Shown here piece after piece: positions 17,570 through 29,515 of a stretch of DNA of 64,000 nucleotides (within the stretch, counting starts at the first letter, position 1; every line of letters starts with the position of its first letter). Origin of the DNA: DATFQI01 sp963831105 (GTDB lineage: Bacteria > Actinomycetota > Thermoleophilia > Solirubrobacterales > Solirubrobacteraceae); NCBI GenBank assembly GCA_963831105.1, contig CAWHOS010000008.1:186001-250000 (forward strand). Reading direction: 5' to 3'. The notes under the pieces were generated by a model, which was given only the letters and a program-made list of their open reading frames with translations, was not told the origin of the DNA and did no database searches. The position numbers and the translations under genes are program-made.

Positions 17570-18298
17570 GTGCGAGAACTGGACTCGATCGCCGTCGTCG
17601 GCGCGGGCCGCCTGGGCACCGCCCTGGCCGCCGCCCTGCGCGCGGCCGGCCTCTCCGTGAGCGGCCCGCTCGGCCGCGCGCACGCCCTCGAGGGCGCAAC
17701 GCTCGTGCTGCTCTGCGTGCCCGACGGCGAGATCGCCGCCGCTGCAGCGGCGGTCGCTGCCGGCCCGCTGGTCGGCCACTGCTCCGGCGCCACCACGCTC
17801 GAGCCGCTCGACGGCCACGAGGCGCTCGGCCTGCATCCGCTGATGACCGTGCCCGCCGGCTCGCCGCCCGAGGTCTTCCGCGGCGCCTCGGCCGCGGTCG
17901 ACGGCTCCACGCCCCGCGCTCTGGCGGCGGCCGAGGAGCTCGCGCGGCGGCTCGGGATGCGCCCGATGCGCGTGGCGCCCGAGGACCGCGCCGCCTACCA
18001 CGCGGCCGCCTCGATCGCGTCCAACTTCGTCGTCACGCTCGAGGCCGCCGCGGAGCGGCTCGCCGCCACCGCCGGCGTCGACCGCGCCGCGCTCGCCCCG
18101 CTCGTGCGCGCCGCGGTCGAGACGTGGGCCGAGCTCGGCCCCGAGCGCGCGCTGACCGGCCCGATCGCGCGCGGCGACGAGGGCACCGTCGCGCGCCAGC
18201 GCGAGGCCGTGCTGGCGCGCACGCCGGAGCTGGCGCCGCTGTTCGACGCGCTGGTCGACGCCACGCGCGCGCTGGCCCGCGCGGAGGTGCCGGCGTGA
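17570..18298 (+). CDS. DUF2520 NAD(P)-binding oxidoreductase
   Basis: A 242-residue two-domain dehydrogenase-like protein. The Rossmann start is SIAVVGAGRLGTALAAALR, then LVLLCVPDGEI; the central HCSGATTLEPL and GLHPLMTV motifs and the helical C-terminal DUF2520 domain follow (AYHAAASIASNFVVTL). It is coupled to panC by GTGA. Because it sits with panC and panB and belongs to the 6-phosphogluconate/ketopantoate-reductase superfamily, it may supply the missing ketopantoate reductase (PanE) step; that role is inferred. Start GTG 17570. Confidence 0.8.
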   Translation: MRELDSIAVVGAGRLGTALAAALRAAGLSVSGPLGRAHALEGATLVLLCVPDGEIAAAAAAVAAGPLVGHCSGATTLEPLDGHEALGLHPLMTVPAGSPPEVFRGASAAVDGSTPRALAAAEELARRLGMRPMRVAPEDRAAYHAAASIASNFVVTLEAAAERLAATAGVDRAALAPLVRAAVETWAELGPERALTGPIARGDEGTVARQREAVLARTPELAPLFDALVDATRALARAEVPA

Positions 18299-19185
18299 TC
18301 ACCATCACGACCAAGGCCGAGATGCGCGCCCACACCGCGAGCGCGCGCGCCGCCGGGCGCCGCATCGGGCTCGTGCCGACCATGGGCGCCTTCCACGCCG
18401 GCCACCACGCGCTGATGCGGGCGGCGCGCGAGTCGTGCGACGAGGTCGTCGTGTCCCTGTTCGTCAACCCGGCCCAGTTCGACGAGGCGAGCGACCTGGC
18501 CGCGTATCCGCGCACGCTGGAGCGCGACGCCGGCGAGGCCGCCTCGCTCGGCGTCGACGTCCTGTTCGCGCCCGCGGTCGAGGAGGTCTACCCGCCCGGC
18601 TTCTCGACCTCCGTCCGCGTCGAGGGCCTCTCCGACGTGCTCGAGGGCGCCGAGCGCGGCCCCGGCCACTTCGCGGGCGTCTGCACGGTCGTGGCGAAGC
18701 TCTTCAACGTCGTGGCGCCCGACGTCGCGTTCTTCGGCCAGAAGGACGCGCAGCAGGTGGCGGTGCTGCGGCGGATGGTCGCGGACCTGGACCTGCCCGT
18801 CGCGCTCGAGGTCGTCCCCACCGTGCGCGAGCCGGACGGTCTCGCGATGTCCAGCCGCAACGTGCGCCTGGACGCGGAGGAGCGCGAGCGCGCGATCGCC
18901 CTGAGCCGCGCGCTCCGCGCCGCCGGCGACGCGCTCGGCGAGGGCGAGCGCGACGCCGCTGCCCTGCGCGACACCGCGCTGGCCGCCATGGCGCCCTACG
19001 CCGTCGAGCCCGAGTACCTCGCGCTCGTCGACCCCGATTCCTTCCAGCCCGTCTCCACCGTCAACGGCCGCGTGCTCGTCGCCGTGGCCGCGCGGGTAGG
19101 AGACACCCGACTCATCGACAACGCCCTGTTCCAGACACGAGGTGGCGACCCCGCAGGGGCGCCAACCATCACGAAGGAGCCCTGA
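18295..19185 (+). CDS. panC: pantothenate synthetase
   Basis: A 296-residue enzyme joining pantoate and beta-alanine with ATP to give pantothenate in the cytoplasm. The nucleotidyl-transferase HIGH-like motif is PTMGAFHAGH at about residues 23-32. FVNPAQF, GPGHFAGVCTVV, FGQKDAQQ and the KMSKS-like MSSRN motif near 180 are all present. Length is normal for the family. GTG 18295 overlaps the DUF2520 stop by 4 bases; panB follows after 3 bases. Confidence 0.95.
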   Translation: MITITTKAEMRAHTASARAAGRRIGLVPTMGAFHAGHHALMRAARESCDEVVVSLFVNPAQFDEASDLAAYPRTLERDAGEAASLGVDVLFAPAVEEVYPPGFSTSVRVEGLSDVLEGAERGPGHFAGVCTVVAKLFNVVAPDVAFFGQKDAQQVAVLRRMVADLDLPVALEVVPTVREPDGLAMSSRNVRLDAEERERAIALSRALRAAGDALGEGERDAAALRDTALAAMAPYAVEPEYLALVDPDSFQPVSTVNGRVLVAVAARVGDTRLIDNALFQTRGGDPAGAPTITKEP

Positions 19186-19188
19186 ACC

Positions 19189-20091
19189 ATGTCCTCCCCG
19201 CCCCGTCGCGAGCACCCCGCCGCCAGCCGCGCCCCGATCACGCTCATGAAGCTCGCCGAGAAGCGGGCGCTGGGCGAGCCGATCGTGATGGTGACCGCCT
19301 ACGACCACCCGAGCGCGCTCGCCGTCGAGGCGGCCGGGGTCGACATGGTGCTCGTCGGCGACTCGGCGGCCAACAACGTGCTCGGCTACCCCGACACGGT
19401 GCCGATCACCGTCGAGGAGCTGCTGATGCTCTCCGCGGCCGTGCGCCGCGGCCTGAAGACGCCGCTGCTGGTCGGCGACCTCCCGTTCGGCTCCTACGAG
19501 GCCTCCGACGCCCAGGCGATCGCCACGGCGCACCGCTTCGTCAAGGAGGCCGGCTGTGACGCCGTCAAGCTCGAGGGCGGCGGCGCGATGGCCGAGCGGG
19601 CGCGCGCCATCGTGCGCGCCGGCGTGCCGGTCATGGGCCACGTCGGCCTGACCCCGCAGACCGCCACCGCGCTCGGCGGCTACCGCGCCCAGGGCCGCAC
19701 GGCCGAGCGGGCGCAGGCCGTGCTCGACGACGCGCTGGCGCTGCAGGAGGCCGGCTGCTTCTCGATCGTCTTCGAGGCGATCCCCAACGACGTCACCGAC
19801 GTGATCATGGAGTTCATGGAGGTGCCGATCATCGGCATCGGCGCCGGGCCGAGCACGGACGGCCAGGTGCTCGTCCTGCACGACCTGCTGGCGATCCACC
19901 AGGGCTTCAAGCCGAAGTTCGTCAAGGAGTACGCGGCGATCGGCGAGGCGATGGTCGACGGCGTGCGGGCGTACGCCGAGGACGTTCGCAACCGCGCCTT
20001 CCCGAGCCCGCAGCACAGCTACGGGATCGCGCCGGAGGAGCTCGAACGGCTCCGGAGCGCGGTTCGCACACGGTCGCGCAGCATGGCCTGA
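19189..20091 (+). CDS. panB: 3-methyl-2-oxobutanoate hydroxymethyltransferase
   Basis: A 300-residue enzyme that makes ketopantoate from 2-oxoisovalerate with methylene-tetrahydrofolate, the first committed step of pantothenate synthesis. Family motifs are VMVTAYDHPSA, DMVLVGDSAANNVLGY (Mg2+-binding Asp), GDLPFGSY, AVKLEGG, VMGHVGLTPQ and IPIIGIGAG-like residues, followed by the LVLHDLL end of the barrel. A GAAGGAG ribosome binding site is followed by ATG 19189 within the panC-panB spacer. Together the three genes cover the route from oxoisovalerate to pantothenate if DUF2520 acts as the reductase. Confidence 0.95.
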   Translation: MSSPPRREHPAASRAPITLMKLAEKRALGEPIVMVTAYDHPSALAVEAAGVDMVLVGDSAANNVLGYPDTVPITVEELLMLSAAVRRGLKTPLLVGDLPFGSYEASDAQAIATAHRFVKEAGCDAVKLEGGGAMAERARAIVRAGVPVMGHVGLTPQTATALGGYRAQGRTAERAQAVLDDALALQEAGCFSIVFEAIPNDVTDVIMEFMEVPIIGIGAGPSTDGQVLVLHDLLAIHQGFKPKFVKEYAAIGEAMVDGVRAYAEDVRNRAFPSPQHSYGIAPEELERLRSAVRTRSRSMA

Positions 20092-20125
20092 CGGCTCCGC
20101 AAGTCGTTTACATACACTGGCGGGC

Positions 20126-20749
20126 ATGCGCCTGTCCCAGCTCTTCGCGCCGAAAGAGCGCGAGTTCTTCGACCTGTTCGAGGAAGCCGGCTCGAACATC
20201 GTCCGCGCCGCGGAGCTGCTGGAGCGCATGCTCGACCAGTGGCCCGATCACGGCGAGCTGGCGCGCGACGTGGTCGTGTGCGAGCAGGAGGGCGACCGCA
20301 TCACGCACGACATCATCCAGCGGCTGAACTCCACCTTCGTCACCCCGATCGACCGCGAGGACATCTACGCGCTCGCGTCGGGGATGGACGACATCGTCGA
20401 CTTCATCGAGGAGGTCGCCGACTTCCTGGCGCTCTATCGCATCGAGGCGCCGATGGAGCAGTCGCAGCAGCTCGCGCGGATCCTCCACGAGGCGTCGCGC
20501 CAGATCGCCCAGGCCGTCCCCCGCCTGCGCACCTTCGACGACATCCGCCACTTCACGGTCGAGATCAACCGGCTCGAGAACGAGGGCGACCGCGTGGTCC
20601 GCCAGGCGCTCGCGTCCCTGTTCGAGCGCGGGATCGACCCCATGCTCGTGATCCGCTGGAAGGACATCTTCGAGCGCCTCGAGGACGCGATCGACGCCTG
20701 TGAGACCACGGCGAACATCCTCGAGGGCATCGTCATCAAGAACGCCTGA
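20126..20749 (+). CDS. DUF47/PhoU-like phosphate transport regulator
   Basis: A 207-residue all-helical protein of the DUF47 family (PhoU-related). It starts LSQLFAPKEREFFDLFEEAG, and each half has acidic metal-binding helices (EQEGDRITHDI, then ENEGDRVVRQAL). It lies 18 bases before a PiT phosphate transporter, the standard pairing; such proteins are thought to modulate the transporter. ATG 20126 is clear. Confidence 0.9.
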   Translation: MRLSQLFAPKEREFFDLFEEAGSNIVRAAELLERMLDQWPDHGELARDVVVCEQEGDRITHDIIQRLNSTFVTPIDREDIYALASGMDDIVDFIEEVADFLALYRIEAPMEQSQQLARILHEASRQIAQAVPRLRTFDDIRHFTVEINRLENEGDRVVRQALASLFERGIDPMLVIRWKDIFERLEDAIDACETTANILEGIVIKNA

Positions 20750-20767
20750 CCGGGCACTAGCTGAACC

Positions 20768-21868
20768 ATGGACAACGACGTCGTCCTCTGGATCGTCGTC
20801 GCGACGGCGCTCGCGTTCGACTTCACCAACGGCTTCCACGACACCGCCAACGCGGTCGCCACGTCGATCTCGACGCGGGCGATGGCGCCGCGGGTCGCCG
20901 TCGGGCTGGCGGCGATCCTGAACTTCGTCGGCGCGTTCCTGTCGCTCCAGGTGGCCGCGACGATCGCCAGCGGCATCGTCGAGGCCGACATGGTCACGCT
21001 CGCGATCGTCTTCGCCGGGCTGATCGGGGCGATCTTCTGGAACCTCCTGACCTGGTACTTCGGCCTGCCCTCGTCGTCCTCGCACGCCCTGATCGGCGGC
21101 GTCGTCGGCGCGGCGTTCGCCGCCGAGGGGCCCGACGCCGTGCTCGGCGACGGCTTGATCGAGAAGGTCGCGATCCCCGCCGTGATGGCGCCGATCCTGG
21201 CCTTCATCGTCGCGGGGGTGGGCATCCTCGTCACCTACCGGATCGTCGGGCGCCAGCGGCCGAGCACGGTCTCCCGCGGGTACCGGCTGGGCCAGATCAT
21301 CACCGGCAGCCTGTTCTCGCTCTCCCACGGCACCAACGACGCGCAGAAGACGATGGGCATCATCTTCCTGGCGCTGGTGGCCAACGGCAACCTGACCACC
21401 GCCGACGACATTCCGACGTGGGTCGTCGTCTCGGCCGCGACGGCGATCGCGCTCGGCACCTACGTCGGCGGCTGGCGGATCATCAAGACGATGGGCAGCC
21501 GGATCATCAAGATGGACCCGGCCCAGGGCTTCTCCGCCCAGGGCTCGGGCGCCGCGGTGATCCTCGCCGCCTCCCACGCCGGCTTCCCGCTCTCCACCAC
21601 GCACGTGATCTCCGGCGGCATCATGGGCGCGGGCGCCGCCAAGCGCGTCTCCGCGGTCCGCTGGGGCGTGGCCGGCAACATCGTCGTCGCCTGGGTCCTC
21701 ACGCTGCCCGCCTCCGCGCTCGTGGGCGCGGTCACGTATCTCATCGTTCATCTGTTCGGCGACGGGGCGGCGGGCCCGGTCGTGGTCAGCACGGTGCTCC
21801 TCATCGCGCTCGCCGTGGCGATGGCGCGCCGCGTCGGCCAGGGCCAGACCCTCACGGCGGAGGGCTAG
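20768..21868 (+). CDS. PiT low-affinity inorganic phosphate transporter
   Basis: A 366-residue membrane protein with about ten helices. Both PiT signatures are present: FTNGFHDTANAVATSIST near residues 18-35 and LSHGTNDAQKTMGII near 185. LPSSSSHALIGG and FPLSTTHVISGGIMGAG are the paired Ser-rich loops of the inverted repeat. It imports phosphate with a cation, probably H+ or Na+. It follows the DUF47 gene in one transcript. Confidence 0.93.
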   Translation: MDNDVVLWIVVATALAFDFTNGFHDTANAVATSISTRAMAPRVAVGLAAILNFVGAFLSLQVAATIASGIVEADMVTLAIVFAGLIGAIFWNLLTWYFGLPSSSSHALIGGVVGAAFAAEGPDAVLGDGLIEKVAIPAVMAPILAFIVAGVGILVTYRIVGRQRPSTVSRGYRLGQIITGSLFSLSHGTNDAQKTMGIIFLALVANGNLTTADDIPTWVVVSAATAIALGTYVGGWRIIKTMGSRIIKMDPAQGFSAQGSGAAVILAASHAGFPLSTTHVISGGIMGAGAAKRVSAVRWGVAGNIVVAWVLTLPASALVGAVTYLIVHLFGDGAAGPVVVSTVLLIALAVAMARRVGQGQTLTAEG

Positions 21869-21872
21869 GCCC

Positions 21873-22115
21873 GTGGTGCTCGCGTCGATCGACGTCGGCC
21901 TGCTCTTCGAGGTCGTGTGGGCCTCCGCCCTCGCGGGCGCGGTCGTCTCCTTCCTGTTCGCGCTCGTCGTGCTGTTCGGCGCCCGCTCGGCCGAGACGAG
22001 GCGCGCGGGCCGCGGCACCATCGCGATGGCCTACGGCGCCGCCGCGGCGCTGGCGTTCGTGGCGTTCGGCGCGCTCGTGGTGTACGCCGTGCACATCATG
22101 CTGTCCAAGGGCTAG
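21873..22115 (+). CDS. small two-helix membrane protein
   Basis: An 80-residue protein with two clear membrane helices (about 7-38 and 48-75) joined by a basic loop (GARSAETRRAGRG). Start GTG 21873, only 4 bases after the PiT stop, so probably made with the phosphate genes. I do not recognise the family. Confidence 0.65.
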   Translation: MVLASIDVGLLFEVVWASALAGAVVSFLFALVVLFGARSAETRRAGRGTIAMAYGAAAALAFVAFGALVVYAVHIMLSKG

Positions 22116-22126
22116 CGGGTCCGGGC

Positions 22127-22557
22127 GTGTCCGCGCTTGCGATCTCCGCCGTCGCCCTCGCGGTGGTGGTCGTGCTCGCACTCACGCTGGCGCCGCTGCT
22201 GCGCCGGGCGCGGCGGGTGTCCGCGGAGGCGGTGGCCGAGGCAGGCCCCGGCGCGCGGCGCAGCGAGCACGTCCGCGGGCTCGGGCTCCAGTCGCGCGGG
22301 GCGTCGCAGGTGCGCGGCAACGGCCGCCTGACGCTCACGGACGACGAGCTGCGCTTCCGCATGTTCGTGCCCGACCGGGAGACGCGGATCCCGCTCGCCG
22401 CGGTCACGTCCGTCGGCAGCGAGCGGACGTGGCTGGGCAAGTGGGTCGGCCGGCGGCTGCTGCGGGTGCGCTGGCGCACCCCGGAGGGCGCCGAGGACGC
22501 GATGGCGTGGGAGGTCCGCGACCTCGACGGGTGGATCGCCGCGCTCGGCGGCGAGCG

Positions 22558-22561
<4 letters not shown>
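22127..22561 (+). CDS. membrane-anchored protein with PH-like domain
   Basis: A 144-residue protein: one N-terminal helix (about residues 2-25), a basic linker, then a beta-rich domain (GNGRLTLTDDELRFRMFVP, TRIPLAAVTSVGSER, LLRVRWRTPEG, WIAALGG). The strand order is like bacterial PH-domain proteins. It begins with GTG 22127, 11 bases after the previous gene. The convergent ABC-F gene overlaps its end by 4 bases. Function unknown. Confidence 0.65.
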
Positions 22562-24167
<1,606 letters not shown>

Positions 24168-24199
24168 CGCTCTGAGGCTACGAGCCCGGCGCCGAGTCC

Positions 24200-24230
24200 G
24201 CAGTTGTCCGGCCCCAGGCCGAACAACTGC
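24200..24230 (-). terminator. hairpin between acyltransferase and ABC-F genes
   Basis: A 14-bp stem with one mismatch (24200-24213 with 24217-24230, arm GCAGTTGT-C-CGGCC) and a 3-base loop, 15 bases after the acyltransferase stop in its direction of transcription. No T-run. Likely terminator of the acyltransferase gene. Confidence 0.6.
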
Positions 24231-24245
24231 AGGTTCGAGCCGCGG

Positions 24246-24827
24246 TCAGGGGTAGGTGACCTGGCGGAGGACCTTGGCGGGCGCGCCCGCGGCGATCGAG
24301 TAGGGCGGCAGGTCGGTCGTCACGACGGAGTTGGCGCCGATCACGCAGCGCTCGCCGATCGTGACGCCGCTCGTGATCACGACGTTGGCGCCGCACCAGA
24401 CGTTGTCGCCGATCCGGGTCGGGCCCTTGGAGGTGAAGCCCTGCCACGGCACGGGCTTGTCGGGATCGTCGAAGCGGTGGTTGCCGTCGGTGACGAAGCA
24501 GCCGTTGGCGAACATGCAGTGCTCGCCGATCTCCACCAGCTCGACGGCGGCGACCTGCACCCCGAGGTTGAGGAACGTGCCGCCGCCGATGCGGATCCGC
24601 GCGGGCGCGGGCGCCGTCAGCCACACGCCGGGCTCGAGCAGCACGTGCTCGCCGAGCTCGAGCCGGCCCTCCTCGAGCATCTCGAGCACGTTGCCGTGCA
24701 CGGGCCAGCGGCAGAAGGAACGCCGGCGGGCGAACTCGAAATGGATCCTTGCGCGGTTCCAGGGCAGGCTCGCACGCTCGTACCAGCGCCATTTCTGGGC
24801 CCACAGCTTCAGGTCTTCGGGGTTCAT
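24246..24827 (-). CDS. hexapeptide-repeat acyltransferase
   Basis: A 193-residue left-handed beta-helix transferase. Hexapeptide turns run from VWLTAPAPARIRIGG to TIGERCVIGANSVVTTDLPP. The active-site region is NGCFVTDGNHRFDDP, with the His of DGNHRF matching the catalytic His of maltose/galactoside acetyltransferases, and CGANVVITSGVTIG follows. It acetylates an unknown sugar or similar acceptor. ATG 24827 is in a good context, and a hairpin follows the stop. Confidence 0.83.
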   Translation of the reverse strand: MNPEDLKLWAQKWRWYERASLPWNRARIHFEFARRRSFCRWPVHGNVLEMLEEGRLELGEHVLLEPGVWLTAPAPARIRIGGGTFLNLGVQVAAVELVEIGEHCMFANGCFVTDGNHRFDDPDKPVPWQGFTSKGPTRIGDNVWCGANVVITSGVTIGERCVIGANSVVTTDLPPYSIAAGAPAKVLRQVTYP

Positions 24828-24940
24828 CGGCCGCCGCAGTATGTCTTGCAGGGTGTCGTAACCACGCGCGGGTTCGTTGCCGGCGGGCGGCCCTGGGCTA
24901 TGACAGGCCCACGTTCGTCCGCACCACGGAGGTCCAAGAC

Positions 24941-25957
24941 GTGCGCCAGATGCGCCTCAGATCGGTTCTTGCAACATCGCTTGCCGCGGGCATCGCGGCG
25001 GCGTTCGGCGCCGCTCCCGCGGGAGCGGCCGTCCCACATGTCGTGCAGCCCGGAGAGACCCTCTGGTCGATCGCCGCCGCCAACAACCTGACGACCCGGA
25101 CGGTCGCCGCCTTCAACGGCCTGTCCGAGGACAGCCAGGTCGTGCTCGGCCAGACGGTCCAGGTCCCGACCACGGTCGAGGGCTACTCCGCGCTGGTCAA
25201 CGCCGGGCTCGCGCCCGCCGACCCGGCGCAGCCCGCCGCCGCTCCGGCCGCGCCCGCACCCGACGGCACGGGCGCCGTGACCACCGCCGCGCCTGCCCAG
25301 GCCACGACCGCGACCGTCTCGTCCGGCCCGGCGCCGCAGGGCCACTACAAGGTCCGCCCGGGCGACACGCTCGGCGCGCTCGCCGGCTCCTCCGGGGTCT
25401 CGGTCGACGCGATGGCCGCCATGAACGGGATCGACCCGTCCGCGCCCCTGCTCGTCGGCACGGTGCTCAAGCTGCCCAGCGGCGCCCCGGCCCCGCCCGG
25501 CGCCGCGACGCCCGAGCCCGCGCAGACCGTCGTGCCGCAGGCGGACCCGGTCCCGACCGCCGCGGTCGTCGGCGCCGCCGACGTCCAGTCGGTCGCCTCG
25601 CTGCACGGGGTCTCCCCCTCGCTCGCCGCCGCGATCGCGTGGCAGGAGAGCGGCTTCAACAACTCGATGGTCTCCTCGGCCAACGCGCGCGGCGTGATGC
25701 AGGTCATGCCGGGCACGTGGTCCTACGTGCAGGAGAACCTCGCCGACCGAGCGCTGGACCCCAACTCGGCCACGGACAACGTCCACGCCGGCGTGCTCTA
25801 CCTCAAGCGACTGCTCAACGACACCGGCGGCGACGAGTCCGCCGCGATCGCGGGCTACTACCAGGGCCTGGCCTCCGTGCAGTCGCGCGGCATGTTCGAC
25901 GACACGCAGCAGTACGTCGCCAACGTGCAGGCGCTGCGGGCCCGCTTCGGCGGCTGA
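24941..25957 (+). CDS. secreted LysM lytic transglycosylase
   Basis: A 338-residue cell-wall enzyme. After a signal peptide (cut near AGAAVPH) come two LysM peptidoglycan-binding domains (HVVQPGETLWSIAAANN and HYKVRPGDTLGALAGSSG), each followed by a Pro/Ala linker, and a C-terminal SLT domain (VSPSLAAAIAWQESGFN with the catalytic Glu, then ANARGVMQVMPGTW). It cleaves glycan strands to anhydromuropeptides. GTG 24941 is preferred over ATG 24950 because GGAGG at 24928-24932 is 8 bases before GTG but 17 before ATG. Confidence 0.9.
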   Translation: MRQMRLRSVLATSLAAGIAAAFGAAPAGAAVPHVVQPGETLWSIAAANNLTTRTVAAFNGLSEDSQVVLGQTVQVPTTVEGYSALVNAGLAPADPAQPAAAPAAPAPDGTGAVTTAAPAQATTATVSSGPAPQGHYKVRPGDTLGALAGSSGVSVDAMAAMNGIDPSAPLLVGTVLKLPSGAPAPPGAATPEPAQTVVPQADPVPTAAVVGAADVQSVASLHGVSPSLAAAIAWQESGFNNSMVSSANARGVMQVMPGTWSYVQENLADRALDPNSATDNVHAGVLYLKRLLNDTGGDESAAIAGYYQGLASVQSRGMFDDTQQYVANVQALRARFGG

Positions 25958-25985
25958 CCCGTCCCCTCCAGGACAAGCGCTTGAT

Positions 25986-26016
25986 CCGCCCGCTCCGGCC
26001 GCGCCGGGGCGGGCGG
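25986..26016. terminator. bidirectional terminator hairpin
   Basis: 14-bp stem with one G-T pair (25986-25999 with 26003-26016, arm CCGCCCGCTCCGGC) and a 3-base loop. It fills the gap between the stops of the rightward transglycosylase (25957) and the leftward membrane gene (26019). Confidence 0.75.
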
Positions 26017-26018
26017 TG

Positions 26019-26527
26019 CTAGGCGTTGCGGCTCATCAGCCACGCCGAGGCGAGGCTGAGCGCCAGCGGCGGCAGCGCGACGAGCGCCCAGGCGCCCATC
26101 AGCAGCACGAGCAAGCCGCCGAGCAGGAGGGTGCTCACCACGAGCGCGATCGCCGCCACCCGCGAGGCGGTCGCGCCCGTCATCGCCTCCGGGAGCCCGG
26201 GCACCGCCGCGCCGCCGGAGAGGCGGCGGTCCCAGATCATCGCCAGGCCGAGGATCGCCAGCGACGGCAGCGAGATGAACAGGCCTCCCACGAGCGCGAT
26301 CGCGAGCAGGTCGCCGCCCGCGAGGTCGTGGTCGACCGCCCACAGCACGATCAGGATCGGCGGCTCGAGCGCGACGAGCAGCCCGAGCGGGAACAGCCAG
26401 CGCGGGACCGAGTGCCGCGGCGCCGAGCTCTGCGGGCCCGCGCCCGGTGCGGTGGGCTCGCCGGCGCCCGCGGCGGTGCCGTCCGGCGCGCCCGGTGCGG
26501 TGCCCTGCGGCGCGGCCGGGGGCTCGC

Positions 26528-26531
<4 letters not shown>
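26019..26531 (-). CDS. membrane protein of unknown function, coupled to uvrA
   Basis: A 170-residue protein. A Pro/Gly/Ala-rich hydrophilic N-terminus of about 45 residues precedes four predicted membrane helices (WLFPLGLLVALEPPILIVLW to LPPLALSLASAWL). GTG 26531 overlaps the uvrA stop by 4 bases, so it is co-translated with uvrA although no DNA-repair feature is visible. I do not recognise the family. Confidence 0.65.
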
Positions 26532-29440
<2,909 letters not shown>

Positions 29441-29482
29441 AACTCCCCACTGAGTCTACGGCGGGGCCCGACGGAAAAACGC

Positions 29483-29494
29483 GAACAGGTGTTC
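29483..29494 (-). promoter_or_regulatory. LexA SOS box of uvrA
   Basis: GAACAGGTGTTC, flanked by C and G (palindrome 29482-29495). This is a perfect match to the GAAC-N4-GTTC operator used by LexA in Actinobacteria and Bacillus. It lies 43 bases above the uvrA ATG. I see no equivalent in front of uvrB or the mutY block. Confidence 0.8.
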
Positions 29495-29498
29495 GCTT

Positions 29499-29513
29499 CC
29501 CGCTAAGAGCGGG
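29499..29513 (-). terminator. short hairpin after the M32 peptidase gene
   Basis: Six-bp perfect stem CCCGCT/AGCGGG with a 3-base loop, 2 bases past the peptidase TGA. It touches the SOS box region, so it may end the upstream transcript before the uvrA promoter. Weak by itself. Confidence 0.4.
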
Positions 29514-29515
29514 GT

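Noticed and set aside
24225..24245. tRNA T-loop-like GGTTCGAGCC
   Set aside because: No cloverleaf can be built around it; it is the flank of a terminator hairpin.
24828..24940. Riboswitch in front of the LysM transglycosylase gene
   Set aside because: Cell-wall hydrolases often follow c-di-AMP riboswitches, but I could not find the conserved core or a credible fold here.
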